From Akkermansiaceae bacterium (lineage in GTDB: Bacteria; Verrucomicrobiota; Verrucomicrobiia; Verrucomicrobiales; Akkermansiaceae): DNA of 8,776 nt. The translations under genes and the position numbers were made by a program. How positions within the stretch are numbered: the stretch's first letter is position 1; every line of letters starts with the position of its first letter. Below the pieces are notes generated by a model. The model searched no databases, was not told the DNA's origin, and saw only the letters and a program-made list of their open reading frames with translations. This document shows positions 1 through 6,517 of the stretch, in pieces. The DNA is taken from assembly GCA_029288115.1 (NCBI GenBank), contig JARFPV010000466.1, positions 1 through 8,776 of the forward strand. The letters are read 5' to 3'.

Positions 1-1
1 T

Positions 2-2020
2 GACGGGTCAGCTGAGAACATCATGCTTAAGCTGGACGGTGGCATTGATCTGAACGGCACTCGCCCATCAGGAAATACAGATCCAGGATACCGTGACAAC
101 CCGCCGGCGGTTAGCACGGATGTGTTCATGGGGTATGAGCAACCAGCCTTTATCCGCAGACAGGGGCCTGAAAAATTTGCTGCTGTGAATACCCTGCGTT
201 GTACGATCGGGTCGGCTGGCGCGGAAACATTCATTACGACTGTTGGCAGCGGCACCGTCACCAAAGTGGATGGACCTGAAGGGAACCCGACCCCTACGGA
301 CGCAGTGAGTTTTTTCTACCATTATCCGGATGCCGCTGTTGAAAGCCCGCCATCGGGTACTCCGAACCAGTATGATGAATCGGGCGGTAACCTCAACTTC
401 TGGGCAAAATCCGACAGCGGGCTCGATGGCTTTCTTGCGTACGTCTACTACACCACGGACGGAACCAACCCGGAAGGCTCGGGCGGTGATCCCGTGGGCA
501 CAACAAAGGTGGCAAGCATGACCTACTCGCACGATGCTGGTGGTGGTTCGTGGTTCTCAGCAGCTGTCCCTTCAGCAGGTATCACCACCCTTCGTTACAA
601 ACTCGCTATTGTGCGCACTAGTGCCGGTGGAAACCCACTCGCAAGTGTGTTCCCGACGGGCCCCGGTCCCGTGGATCAGAAACTGAGAATGATGACCGTC
701 TTCGAGGTGGATAACTTCAATGCAGAGACGGTGAGTTTTTTCCCGCACAACGACTATGCCAAGACCCCTGACGGATCATCTTCGGTTATGCAAACCGGCC
801 TTGATGAAGGGTTTCACATTATCCGTGGCAGGGCGTTTCTCAAGCGTGATAATCAGGCATCGCTCTACAACACATTCCAGCAGACCTTTTATTACGACGC
901 CAAACGCCCCGAGGGTGAGGTTGTCTTTCCTGCGGAAAACGACACCCTCGGCGATCAAAGTTACGGTGCAGTTGTTAGAACGGACAACAGTGTGGACGAG
1001 GTCTGGTTTTTCATCGATGACGGTGCGGGTCCAAACGATGACGACAACACAGGCACATCGAACGGTAACGGCATTGGAAAATGGGTGCAGGCGTCCGAGG
1101 TGATCCCGTCGGCATCCATTTCCAGTAGCTATCCAAAGGAATGGCGTTTTAACTATACCAATATCCCGTCCGGAAACATCGCTGCCAAATTACAAGTCCG
1201 TTTGGTGGAGAAATCCTCGGCCGATTCCAGCACATTCACCGGTACGGTTGGTGCCTCCGATGATATGGCGAACTGGTACACTACTCTAACAAGAAACGTA
1301 AATGCCAATGGACCGGATACGCGTATGTTTATCGCATTTCCTTCTACCGAAGAACAGGTCGTCGGAGAGGGATATACGATGAAGGCATATTTCTCCAAAG
1401 CGCTTGGTGACGGAAAATCTGACCAAGAGCTGATTGATGAGTTTCTCATCACCATCGCTAGCCGGGTTTCTGGTTCCACCGAAGGAGCAGAAGCGCAGGA
1501 TCGTGCGCAGTACTCCATTGTGCGCAACGAGACAGCCGACTACCACGCGCTCGCTTACAATTTACCAAACCTCTACAACGGTCAGCCGGATTTTGTGCAT
1601 CACATCAACGTGACTCACACACGCGGCGGGGTCATCCTCCGCGCTGATCGAAAAGTGAAAGCACAAGTGGTCGATATCACATTTCTAAGTATCACAACAC
1701 CACCCGCGTTTGATAGTGATGGTAAACCCTACGAGGTGATCTTACCAGCTGTTGCCAGCCCGACCGCTGAGCAAAGACAGACCCCGATTCGTGTTGAAAC
1801 GGACTCGGATGTGGTCGAGCTGGACATCGTATGGGAGCTTGGCACAGGCACCGTCTCTGCGCCGACAGTGCAGACGAGCGGAAATAAAAAAATATGGGAC
1901 TACACCTGGAGCGGTGTTCAGGTAGGTCAGTATCGGTTTCGTGTGGATGCTAAAAAAATCGCTGCCGGACCTGTGGTCGCATCCGCGCGCCGCAATGTCA
2001 CGGTGGTGTTCAGACAAATT
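2..2020 (+). other. N-terminal string of Ig/E-set-like beta domains in gene 1
   Basis: This stretch encodes about 670 residues with no catalytic motif I recognise. It is rich in beta-type segments, Gly, Asn and Thr. Several modules can be outlined. One around 300-630 contains YVYYTTDGTNPEG followed by a W-containing strand and LRYKLAIVR, the pattern of the beta-sandwich modules beside GH13 enzymes. One spans about 905-1230 (VVFPAENDTLGDQSYGAVVR ... EWRFNYTNIPSG). One spans about 1270-1670. A last one spans about 1672-2020 (PIRVETDSDVVELDIVW ... YRFRVDAKKI). The first visible residues already lie inside a domain. Roles in substrate binding or spacing are inference. Confidence 0.55.
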
Positions 2021-5000
2021 TTGCCCGAGGACCCCAATGACCCAGATGATGATGACGACGGGTTGTTAGATGTCGATGAGACAACCCCGAAGGACCTCCC
2101 CGAAACCAACCCGGAGACCTGGACAAATGGTGAGGTGCATGTCTGGCGTGCCTATGGAAACAGCAACCCTGTCACGCCGGATACCGATGGTGATCTTCTT
2201 CCCGACGCTTTGGAGGTCGGCTGGTCAGGTGTCCCCACAGCACAGCAGGGAGAGCCGTTTACTGACACGGGATACGGTCCTGACAACATTGGCGCGGGTA
2301 ATCAGAAGTTCGATTGGGATGATGCCAATGAAAATGGCGTACATGATGCCGGTGAAACATCTGAACCGTTTACGGACGCGGATTCTGATAATGTTTTTGA
2401 TTACGGAACCATTATGTCGCGTGATACCGATGGTGATGGCACACCGAATTTCAAGGCAGACCTCGACCCGCCGTACTTCAACACGGTGCCTGATAACTGG
2501 AATTTGCCAAACTATGATTTCAACCGGGGTCGGACCGAGCAGATCCACGGCTCGATGACCAATCCTCAGAATCCCGACAGCGATGGCGACGGCATTCTGG
2601 ATGGTATTGAAGACAGTTATAACCCGGATTGGGCAAGCGGATTGAACCTCACCACTCTGGTTCACAATGGTTGGGTAGATGGGGACGGAAATACGTTGGG
2701 CCGGAATGATCCCTCTAAGGTTTGGCCGAATGGTAAGATGGATCTTGGGGAAACCTGGTTGGAAACCGATCCTAACAACCCGGACTCAGATGGTGATGGC
2801 CTGAGTGATGGATACGGCGAAGACAAAGACGGCAATGGCCTGATTACCGGTGACACTAACCGTGACCGCACGTATGACGCGGGAGAGGCATGGAGTGAAA
2901 CGGACCCGCTTAATGTAGATACCGACGGTGACGGTTTGTTAGATGGTTGGGAGATACAAAATGGTCTCGACCCACTTGATAACGGCACGGACAATCTGGG
3001 CACAGCTGCACCCAATGACGGTGACCCTGTGGAGGGTGCAGACGGTGATCCGGATGGTGACACATTTACGAACTCACAGGAGCAAACCAACGGCACCAAA
3101 CCACTCGTCAGTAATGCTGTAGCAGAGCTTCCTGCCAACTCGATCGAAATAGGTCCCGGCACAGAGGTTGTTGTGGGTAATGCTGTCAATGGCAACGAGT
3201 TTGCTGGTTGGACATGCGATGATTTGGTCGCATTCGACGCGCGCGAAGGAGAAGGTGGTAATAACCAAAGTGGCGACACCTTCCCCGCTGGCGATGGATT
3301 TGATACCTCGCGAGACATCGTGGCGTTCTATGCCCGTGACGGAGGCGCGGATGGGAACTTTTACTTCCGGTTGGATTTCTATGACCTCCAACCGTTTGCG
3401 GAGGAAGAGAACATGGATATTTATGTGGTTATTGACACAGGAAACACAACCGCAGGCGAAGCCGCCCTTCCAGACGAGATTGACATTCTCACCGAGATGA
3501 AATGGGAGGTCGTGGCTGCTTGCTATAAAGGTAACACAGGTCGGGTCTATGTGGATACTGATGCTGGAAACAACACAACCTCCGTGAACCAGGATCTCGC
3601 CACTGCAGGAGTCGTGGCGCGTGACCAGAATGCTGCGGACGGATTCGGTGCAGCGTATTTCAACTCGGACCTCGATGCCTGTGAGTTCTCGATCAGCCGC
3701 CAGGCGTTGATCGACGCCGGCTGGAACGGCAGCAGCAAGCTGCGATTTCAAGTCTACACCACACGAGACGGCACGCAGAATGACGGCACCGGCGCTGGTG
3801 ATCTCGGTGGTCGAAATGACATCCGCGATACCATTTACGACGATTGGCTCGCGGAAAACTACTGGAGTGCTCAGGAATTCATTGCCAGCAATGGAAAATT
3901 GACCAGCTACATGCAGGTTGATGGCAATGGCCGTTACCCCGACCAGTGTAAGAGCGCCAAGGTCATCATGCTTAACCACGCCAACCACGCGCTCAGACCG
4001 GGTAGTCAGACGCAGGAAAAAATCAATACCGGGTTTAGCACCGGCTGGCATCGCAGTTTGGACGCGCATGAGGCGTTTGGTTTGCCGATGGCCTTACACA
4101 TCACACCTACCATGGCATCGGCTGTGCAGTGGGCATCGGTTGACCCTGGTGCAGGTAAGCCATGGCTTGACGGGCCGTCATTCAACGCGCGTATCGCCGC
4201 TATGGCACAGACCGAAAAGATTAACCTGTTAGGAACGACGTTTGCCGATCACATGATGCCGTATTTTTCGACGTCGTATAATACGGACAACGCGGCGCTT
4301 GCCGACGAGACAATACAGCGCATTTACTCTGCGGAACCATCGAGCAAGGTTTTTTGGACGCCGGAACGCGTGATCGATGGTGATGTTCTAACGAAGGTCG
4401 CCGATATGGGGTACACACACACGTTTATCGACCAGATGCGGCACTTCTTTAAATGGCAGGGAAGGAACACGGCGATCTCCGACGATGGCTACCGTTTAAA
4501 CAAGTATCACGGTGTGACTTGCTTCCTGATCAATGATTCAGCAAGCACGTATCGCTACCAAACCATGAATAATGGACTGCCCGCTGCCCTCAGAAACCTC
4601 TATCAGCGTAAGGCAAACAGCGGCATCCAGGATCAGGTGGTTGTGCTTTATCACCATTGGGATGAACTAACAGACACAGACAACGCCGAGGCATACGATA
4701 CCAACTTGCGCTGGATGGCGAATAAGCCATGGATCCGCGTGGTGACGCCGGAACAGATTGTCAACAACCAGATTGACGTCACGCGTGACGGAGTTGGTGA
4801 TGCCTGGTTCGCGTTTGACCGTGGTGCACCTGTGCTTACTAAGACCAGTCACGACTGGCTCGACCACGCTACCCAGGAAAACTACGATGAATGGTATAAT
4901 GGCAGCCCGCGTGAAGAGGCTCTTGTTAGCAAGGTCTTCAACATTCGATCGGGCGCACCAGTTGCTCAGGCATTTGGTATGCAGGTTCTTAATGACAGTG

Positions 5001-6454
5001 GATCTGCAGACCTTGCTTGGGACCAGGTGAGTGCTATGACTGCACCCAATGCTCGGCTTGGCAAACTGGCACGCGCCACAGCTCATGCCGCTACACTGCT
5101 GACGGCATTTCACGAGCAGCAGAACAATGACCTGAGCAAGTACTCTACCGGTGCCTACATATGGTCGGATTCTGACCCTAACATGCCACTCGCGGATTTT
5201 TCCAAGCACGCGCAGTCACAGATGCGTTTTGCAGCGATTTACAAACAGGTCGAGCTCTGGGCCGCCAGCCCTCCTGCGACAGCAAGTGCAGTTGCGCAGG
5301 ATGTTGACTTGGATGGTGAAAATGAATACCTGCTGAAAAATGACCGCGTATTTGCTGTGTTCGAGTCTATCGGCGGCAGGTTGACTGCAGCGTGGGCACG
5401 TGACACGACATTGGGACAGGTTTATCAGGTTGTTGGAAACCACCTCAGCTATTCGGGTAGTGAGACAGAGGCGGAAGGTGACAGTATCCTCAACGGCAGT
5501 GATATTAATGCTTACCGGACAAGCGGCTATAAAGATTGGTTCGCATCGGACCCGGATACCAATGCCTATGTGAATGACAATTACACAGTGGCTATCAGTG
5601 GTACTAATGGTTGGGTGTTTACCAGTGCAGATGGAAAAATTTCCAAGACCATTTCGCTTGCGGATAATGCTGACAAACTTGCCGGTGATTATGTCCTGAC
5701 GGGTGATGTTACCAAACTATTTGTTCGGTTTGGTGCCTCCCCTCACCTTGATGATCTTCTGGTCAATGGTCAGCGAAACCTTGTCGCAGCTTCTGATAAC
5801 GGATCTAGGGTGATCGTAACGAACAGTTCCCCTGTCGCAAATGTTTCTGCAGCCGTTCACTATTCAGATGCTGCTTATAACGCATCGGCAACGGATAAAG
5901 CCGGACCGGCTTTCATACCAGATACTCTCAACATGCGAAACCAGGCACAGACCGAGCAGCTGGAACTCGAAAGCACCTCAACAACATTTTCTATGGATCT
6001 GCAGCTCTCTGCGGTTTGTGCCGATTGTGATCAGGACGGCTTGCCTGATGCCTGGGAAATAGCCAATAGCCTGAACCCCAATGATGATGGCAGCACGAAT
6101 GAAGACAATGGTGGAAGTGGCGACCCAGATGAAGATGGAATGGATAACACCACTGAGCATTTGTTAGGTTTGAATCCGCAACTGGCCGACGCCCACCTTT
6201 TTCCCCAACTCCGAATCATCCGCAATGCTGACGCTAGTATTACACTCGACTTCCCAACCATCGGTGACCGCCGCTACCGCCTGTGGTGGTCGGATAGTCT
6301 CGGAAGCTGGAATCGTCTCGGCGCGGATATCATTACTCTCGGAGAGGCCCCGAATCTGCACCGACAAGTCGACGATGCCGGTCAGTATGCATCTCCTCCT
6401 CACCCGGATAATCAGGATCGCAGGTTCTACCGGCTTGAAGTACTTCTCCCATAA
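2..6454 (+). CDS. Giant multidomain GH57-like alpha-glucan-active protein with TSP3/EF-hand-like repeats (5' partial)
   Basis: The frame is open from the first complete codon at base 2 to TAA at 6452-6454. The ATG at 23 lies inside continuous coding with no signal peptide after it, so the true start is upstream. Residues here are numbered from that ATG (M1). Order: Ig/E-set-like beta modules (1-666), Asp-rich TSP3/EF-hand-like repeats (about 669-1028), a beta-rich possible carbohydrate-binding domain (about 1036-1287), a GH57-like barrel (about 1310-1586), a helical segment, a C-terminal beta domain from about 1755, a second TSP3-like module (about 2000-2052) and a terminal beta domain. GH57-like marks are LLGTTFADHMMPYF (from 1402), FWTPERV with putative nucleophile E1448, and YHHWDE with putative acid/base D1547. 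GH57 enzymes act on alpha-1,4 or alpha-1,6 glucans by a retaining mechanism. Extracellular location is inferred from the Ca-binding-type repeats. The exact substrate cannot be told. A GH13 gene follows 9 bases later. GH57 is recognised from motif order and spacing, not from a search. Confidence 0.93.
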   Translation, partial: DGSAENIMLKLDGGIDLNGTRPSGNTDPGYRDNPPAVSTDVFMGYEQPAFIRRQGPEKFAAVNTLRCTIGSAGAETFITTVGSGTVTKVDGPEGNPTPTDAVSFFYHYPDAAVESPPSGTPNQYDESGGNLNFWAKSDSGLDGFLAYVYYTTDGTNPEGSGGDPVGTTKVASMTYSHDAGGGSWFSAAVPSAGITTLRYKLAIVRTSAGGNPLASVFPTGPGPVDQKLRMMTVFEVDNFNAETVSFFPHNDYAKTPDGSSSVMQTGLDEGFHIIRGRAFLKRDNQASLYNTFQQTFYYDAKRPEGEVVFPAENDTLGDQSYGAVVRTDNSVDEVWFFIDDGAGPNDDDNTGTSNGNGIGKWVQASEVIPSASISSSYPKEWRFNYTNIPSGNIAAKLQVRLVEKSSADSSTFTGTVGASDDMANWYTTLTRNVNANGPDTRMFIAFPSTEEQVVGEGYTMKAYFSKALGDGKSDQELIDEFLITIASRVSGSTEGAEAQDRAQYSIVRNETADYHALAYNLPNLYNGQPDFVHHINVTHTRGGVILRADRKVKAQVVDITFLSITTPPAFDSDGKPYEVILPAVASPTAEQRQTPIRVETDSDVVELDIVWELGTGTVSAPTVQTSGNKKIWDYTWSGVQVGQYRFRVDAKKIAAGPVVASARRNVTVVFRQILPEDPNDPDDDDDGLLDVDETTPKDLPETNPETWTNGEVHVWRAYGNSNPVTPDTDGDLLPDALEVGWSGVPTAQQGEPFTDTGYGPDNIGAGNQKFDWDDANENGVHDAGETSEPFTDADSDNVFDYGTIMSRDTDGDGTPNFKADLDPPYFNTVPDNWNLPNYDFNRGRTEQIHGSMTNPQNPDSDGDGILDGIEDSYNPDWASGLNLTTLVHNGWVDGDGNTLGRNDPSKVWPNGKMDLGETWLETDPNNPDSDGDGLSDGYGEDKDGNGLITGDTNRDRTYDAGEAWSETDPLNVDTDGDGLLDGWEIQNGLDPLDNGTDNLGTAAPNDGDPVEGADGDPDGDTFTNSQEQTNGTKPLVSNAVAELPANSIEIGPGTEVVVGNAVNGNEFAGWTCDDLVAFDAREGEGGNNQSGDTFPAGDGFDTSRDIVAFYARDGGADGNFYFRLDFYDLQPFAEEENMDIYVVIDTGNTTAGEAALPDEIDILTEMKWEVVAACYKGNTGRVYVDTDAGNNTTSVNQDLATAGVVARDQNAADGFGAAYFNSDLDACEFSISRQALIDAGWNGSSKLRFQVYTTRDGTQNDGTGAGDLGGRNDIRDTIYDDWLAENYWSAQEFIASNGKLTSYMQVDGNGRYPDQCKSAKVIMLNHANHALRPGSQTQEKINTGFSTGWHRSLDAHEAFGLPMALHITPTMASAVQWASVDPGAGKPWLDGPSFNARIAAMAQTEKINLLGTTFADHMMPYFSTSYNTDNAALADETIQRIYSAEPSSKVFWTPERVIDGDVLTKVADMGYTHTFIDQMRHFFKWQGRNTAISDDGYRLNKYHGVTCFLINDSASTYRYQTMNNGLPAALRNLYQRKANSGIQDQVVVLYHHWDELTDTDNAEAYDTNLRWMANKPWIRVVTPEQIVNNQIDVTRDGVGDAWFAFDRGAPVLTKTSHDWLDHATQENYDEWYNGSPREEALVSKVFNIRSGAPVAQAFGMQVLNDSGSADLAWDQVSAMTAPNARLGKLARATAHAATLLTAFHEQQNNDLSKYSTGAYIWSDSDPNMPLADFSKHAQSQMRFAAIYKQVELWAASPPATASAVAQDVDLDGENEYLLKNDRVFAVFESIGGRLTAAWARDTTLGQVYQVVGNHLSYSGSETEAEGDSILNGSDINAYRTSGYKDWFASDPDTNAYVNDNYTVAISGTNGWVFTSADGKISKTISLADNADKLAGDYVLTGDVTKLFVRFGASPHLDDLLVNGQRNLVAASDNGSRVIVTNSSPVANVSAAVHYSDAAYNASATDKAGPAFIPDTLNMRNQAQTEQLELESTSTTFSMDLQLSAVCADCDQDGLPDAWEIANSLNPNDDGSTNEDNGGSGDPDEDGMDNTTEHLLGLNPQLADAHLFPQLRIIRNADASITLDFPTIGDRRYRLWWSDSLGSWNRLGADIITLGEAPNLHRQVDDAGQYASPPHPDNQDRRFYRLEVLLP
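2321..2356 (+). other. EF-hand-like calcium loop 1 in gene 1
   Basis: The 12 residues DANENGVHDAGE fit an EF-hand-type loop, with oxygen ligands at positions 1, 3, 5, 9 and 12 and Gly at 6. The loop sits between TSP3-like loops. Calcium binding is inferred from the pattern. Confidence 0.55.
2822..2887 (+). other. Paired EF-hand-like calcium loops in gene 1
   Basis: Two loops overlap. DKDGNGLITGDT starts at 2822 and has ligands at 1, 3 and 5 and Gly at 6, but Thr instead of Glu at 12. DTNRDRTYDAGE (2852-2887) has acidic or Asn/Thr ligands at 1, 3, 5, 7, 9 and Glu at 12. A degenerate copy, PNGKMDLGETW, lies near 2727-2759. Each is followed by a xETDP string that leads into the next TSP3-like loop. 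Confidence 0.5.
3129..3885 (+). other. Beta-rich putative carbohydrate-binding domain preceding the GH57 barrel
   Basis: About 250 residues lie between the acidic linker and the catalytic barrel. Visible features are alternating hydrophobic strands (DIVAFYARDGG, FYFRLDFYDL, MDIYVVIDTG, LRFQVYTTRDG), an aromatic GWTCDDLVAFDA near the start and a closing YDDWLAENYWSAQEF. The layout of strands with an acidic VVIDTG edge resembles CBM9/DOMON or glucodextranase-C-type beta-sandwiches that accompany amylolytic enzymes. I cannot assign a family. Ligand binding is inference from position. Confidence 0.45.
3950..4780 (+). other. GH57-like catalytic (beta/alpha) barrel in gene 1
   Basis: Motifs occur in GH57 order. 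A first strand, KVIMLNHANHALRPG (from 3959), sits where family members carry an HxHQP-type motif. MALHITPTMASAVQWA matches the LHxxGxLLEWL-type helix. KINLLGTTFADHMMPYF (4220-4270) matches the ELLGGTxxxPILP strand. VFWTPERVIDG (4349-4381) matches the WLxERVW nucleophile motif, with Glu at 4364-4366. VVVLYHHWDELTD (from 4637) matches the strand carrying the acid/base Asp (4661-4663), followed by IRVVTPEQIV at the barrel end. The two putative catalytic residues are 99 positions apart, close to the roughly 90 I recall for the Thermococcus 4-alpha-glucanotransferase. Amylase, pullulanase and transferase activities cannot be separated from sequence alone. Confidence 0.75.
4781..6010 (+). other. Helical segment and C-terminal beta domain after the GH57 barrel
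   Basis: The segment 5060-5280 is predicted helical (KLARATAHAATLLTAFHEQQ, then FSKHAQSQMRFAAIYKQVEL), in the place of the helix bundle that follows GH57 barrels. At 5284 a beta domain begins with QDVDLDGENEYLLKNDRVFA and VFESIGGRL. This Asp-rich loop plus strand pattern is also found downstream of the barrel in archaeal GH57 amylopullulanases, which supports the GH57 call. The domain ends near 6010, before the second TSP3-like module. Confidence 0.6.
6020..6454 (+). other. C-terminal TSP3-like module and short terminal beta domain of gene 1
   Basis: The module reads CDQDGLPDAWEIANSLNP, then DPDEDGMDNTTEHLLGLNP, followed by about 85 residues of beta type. These include LDFPTIGDRRYRLWWSDSLG and a final RRFYRLEVLLP directly before the stop. 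This pairing of Asp-rich module and small beta domain recurs at the C-termini of exported verrucomicrobial and planctomycetal proteins, and is the main taxonomic hint in the window. Its role, possibly cell-surface attachment or sorting, is not established here. Confidence 0.6.
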
Positions 6455-6463
6455 TACATCACC
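6455..6463 (+). other. Nine-base junction between the two genes, no clear ribosome binding site
   Basis: TACATCACC separates TAA from the next ATG. The 20 bases before that ATG (CTTCTCCCATAATACATCACC region) hold no GGAGG-like string. The nearest purine run, GAAG at about 6437-6440, is over 20 bases away. Translation of gene 2 probably relies on coupling to termination of gene 1 or on an SD-independent start. No promoter or terminator is visible, so co-transcription is likely. Confidence 0.6.
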
Positions 6464-6517
6464 ATGAAAAGAACGGCTATTTTCATATCATGGCTTCTTG
6501 TGCCCGCTGCATTCGCA
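6464..6517 (+). other. Sec signal peptide of the GH13 protein
   Basis: The peptide MKRTAIFISWLLVPAAFA has a basic n-region (KR), a hydrophobic core and an A-F-A motif before Asp-Gly, giving a likely signal peptidase I cut after residue 18. There is no lipobox Cys. This fixes ATG 6464 as the start, because no upstream in-frame Met fits before the TAA of gene 1. Confidence 0.85.

Larger units (their letters stand above)
2026..3106 (+). repeat. Asp-rich TSP3-like repeat region in gene 1
   Basis: Successive acidic loops of the DTDGDGxxD type occur at about 2038-2080 (DPDDDDDGLLDVDE), 2174-2215 (TPDTDGDLLPDALE), 2420-2470 (DTDGDGTPN), 2571-2615 (NPDSDGDGILDGIED), 2780-2815 (NPDSDGDGLSDGYG) and 2915-2965 (NVDTDGDGLLDGWEIQNG). 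They end in GDPDGDTFTNSQEQTNGTKP by 3103. TSP3-type repeats are known to bind calcium and form stiff linkers in exported proteins. Here they join the beta modules to the catalytic half. At DNA level the repeats share short strings such as GATACCGATGGTGAT (2180 and 2423) but are otherwise diverged, so this is protein-level repetition. Confidence 0.85.

Noticed and set aside
23..25. ATG as the start of the giant gene
   Set aside because: The same frame is open to base 2. No signal peptide follows and the protein begins in mid-domain, so the start is most likely upstream.
2070..2558. 162-codon overlapping open stretch on the + strand
   Set aside because: It is an alternative frame through the acidic repeat region, rich in Arg/Thr/Met, with no domain and no start signal.
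2180..2935. Recurring GATACCGATGGTGATGG-like strings as a DNA repeat array or CRISPR
   Set aside because: Spacing is irregular, copies diverge at synonymous sites and all are in frame. They reflect the DTDGDG protein loops.
2662..3318. 218-codon open stretch on the - strand with a Ser/Pro-rich translation
   Set aside because: The Ser/Pro richness is the reverse reading of the repeated GAT/GGT/GAC codons of the acidic loops, so it is an artefact of the repeats.
3074..4069. 331-codon open stretch on the - strand
   Set aside because: It lies entirely antisense to the well-supported putative binding domain and the start of the GH57 barrel. Its translation shows no recognisable domain. It reads as a shadow of codon bias on the + strand.
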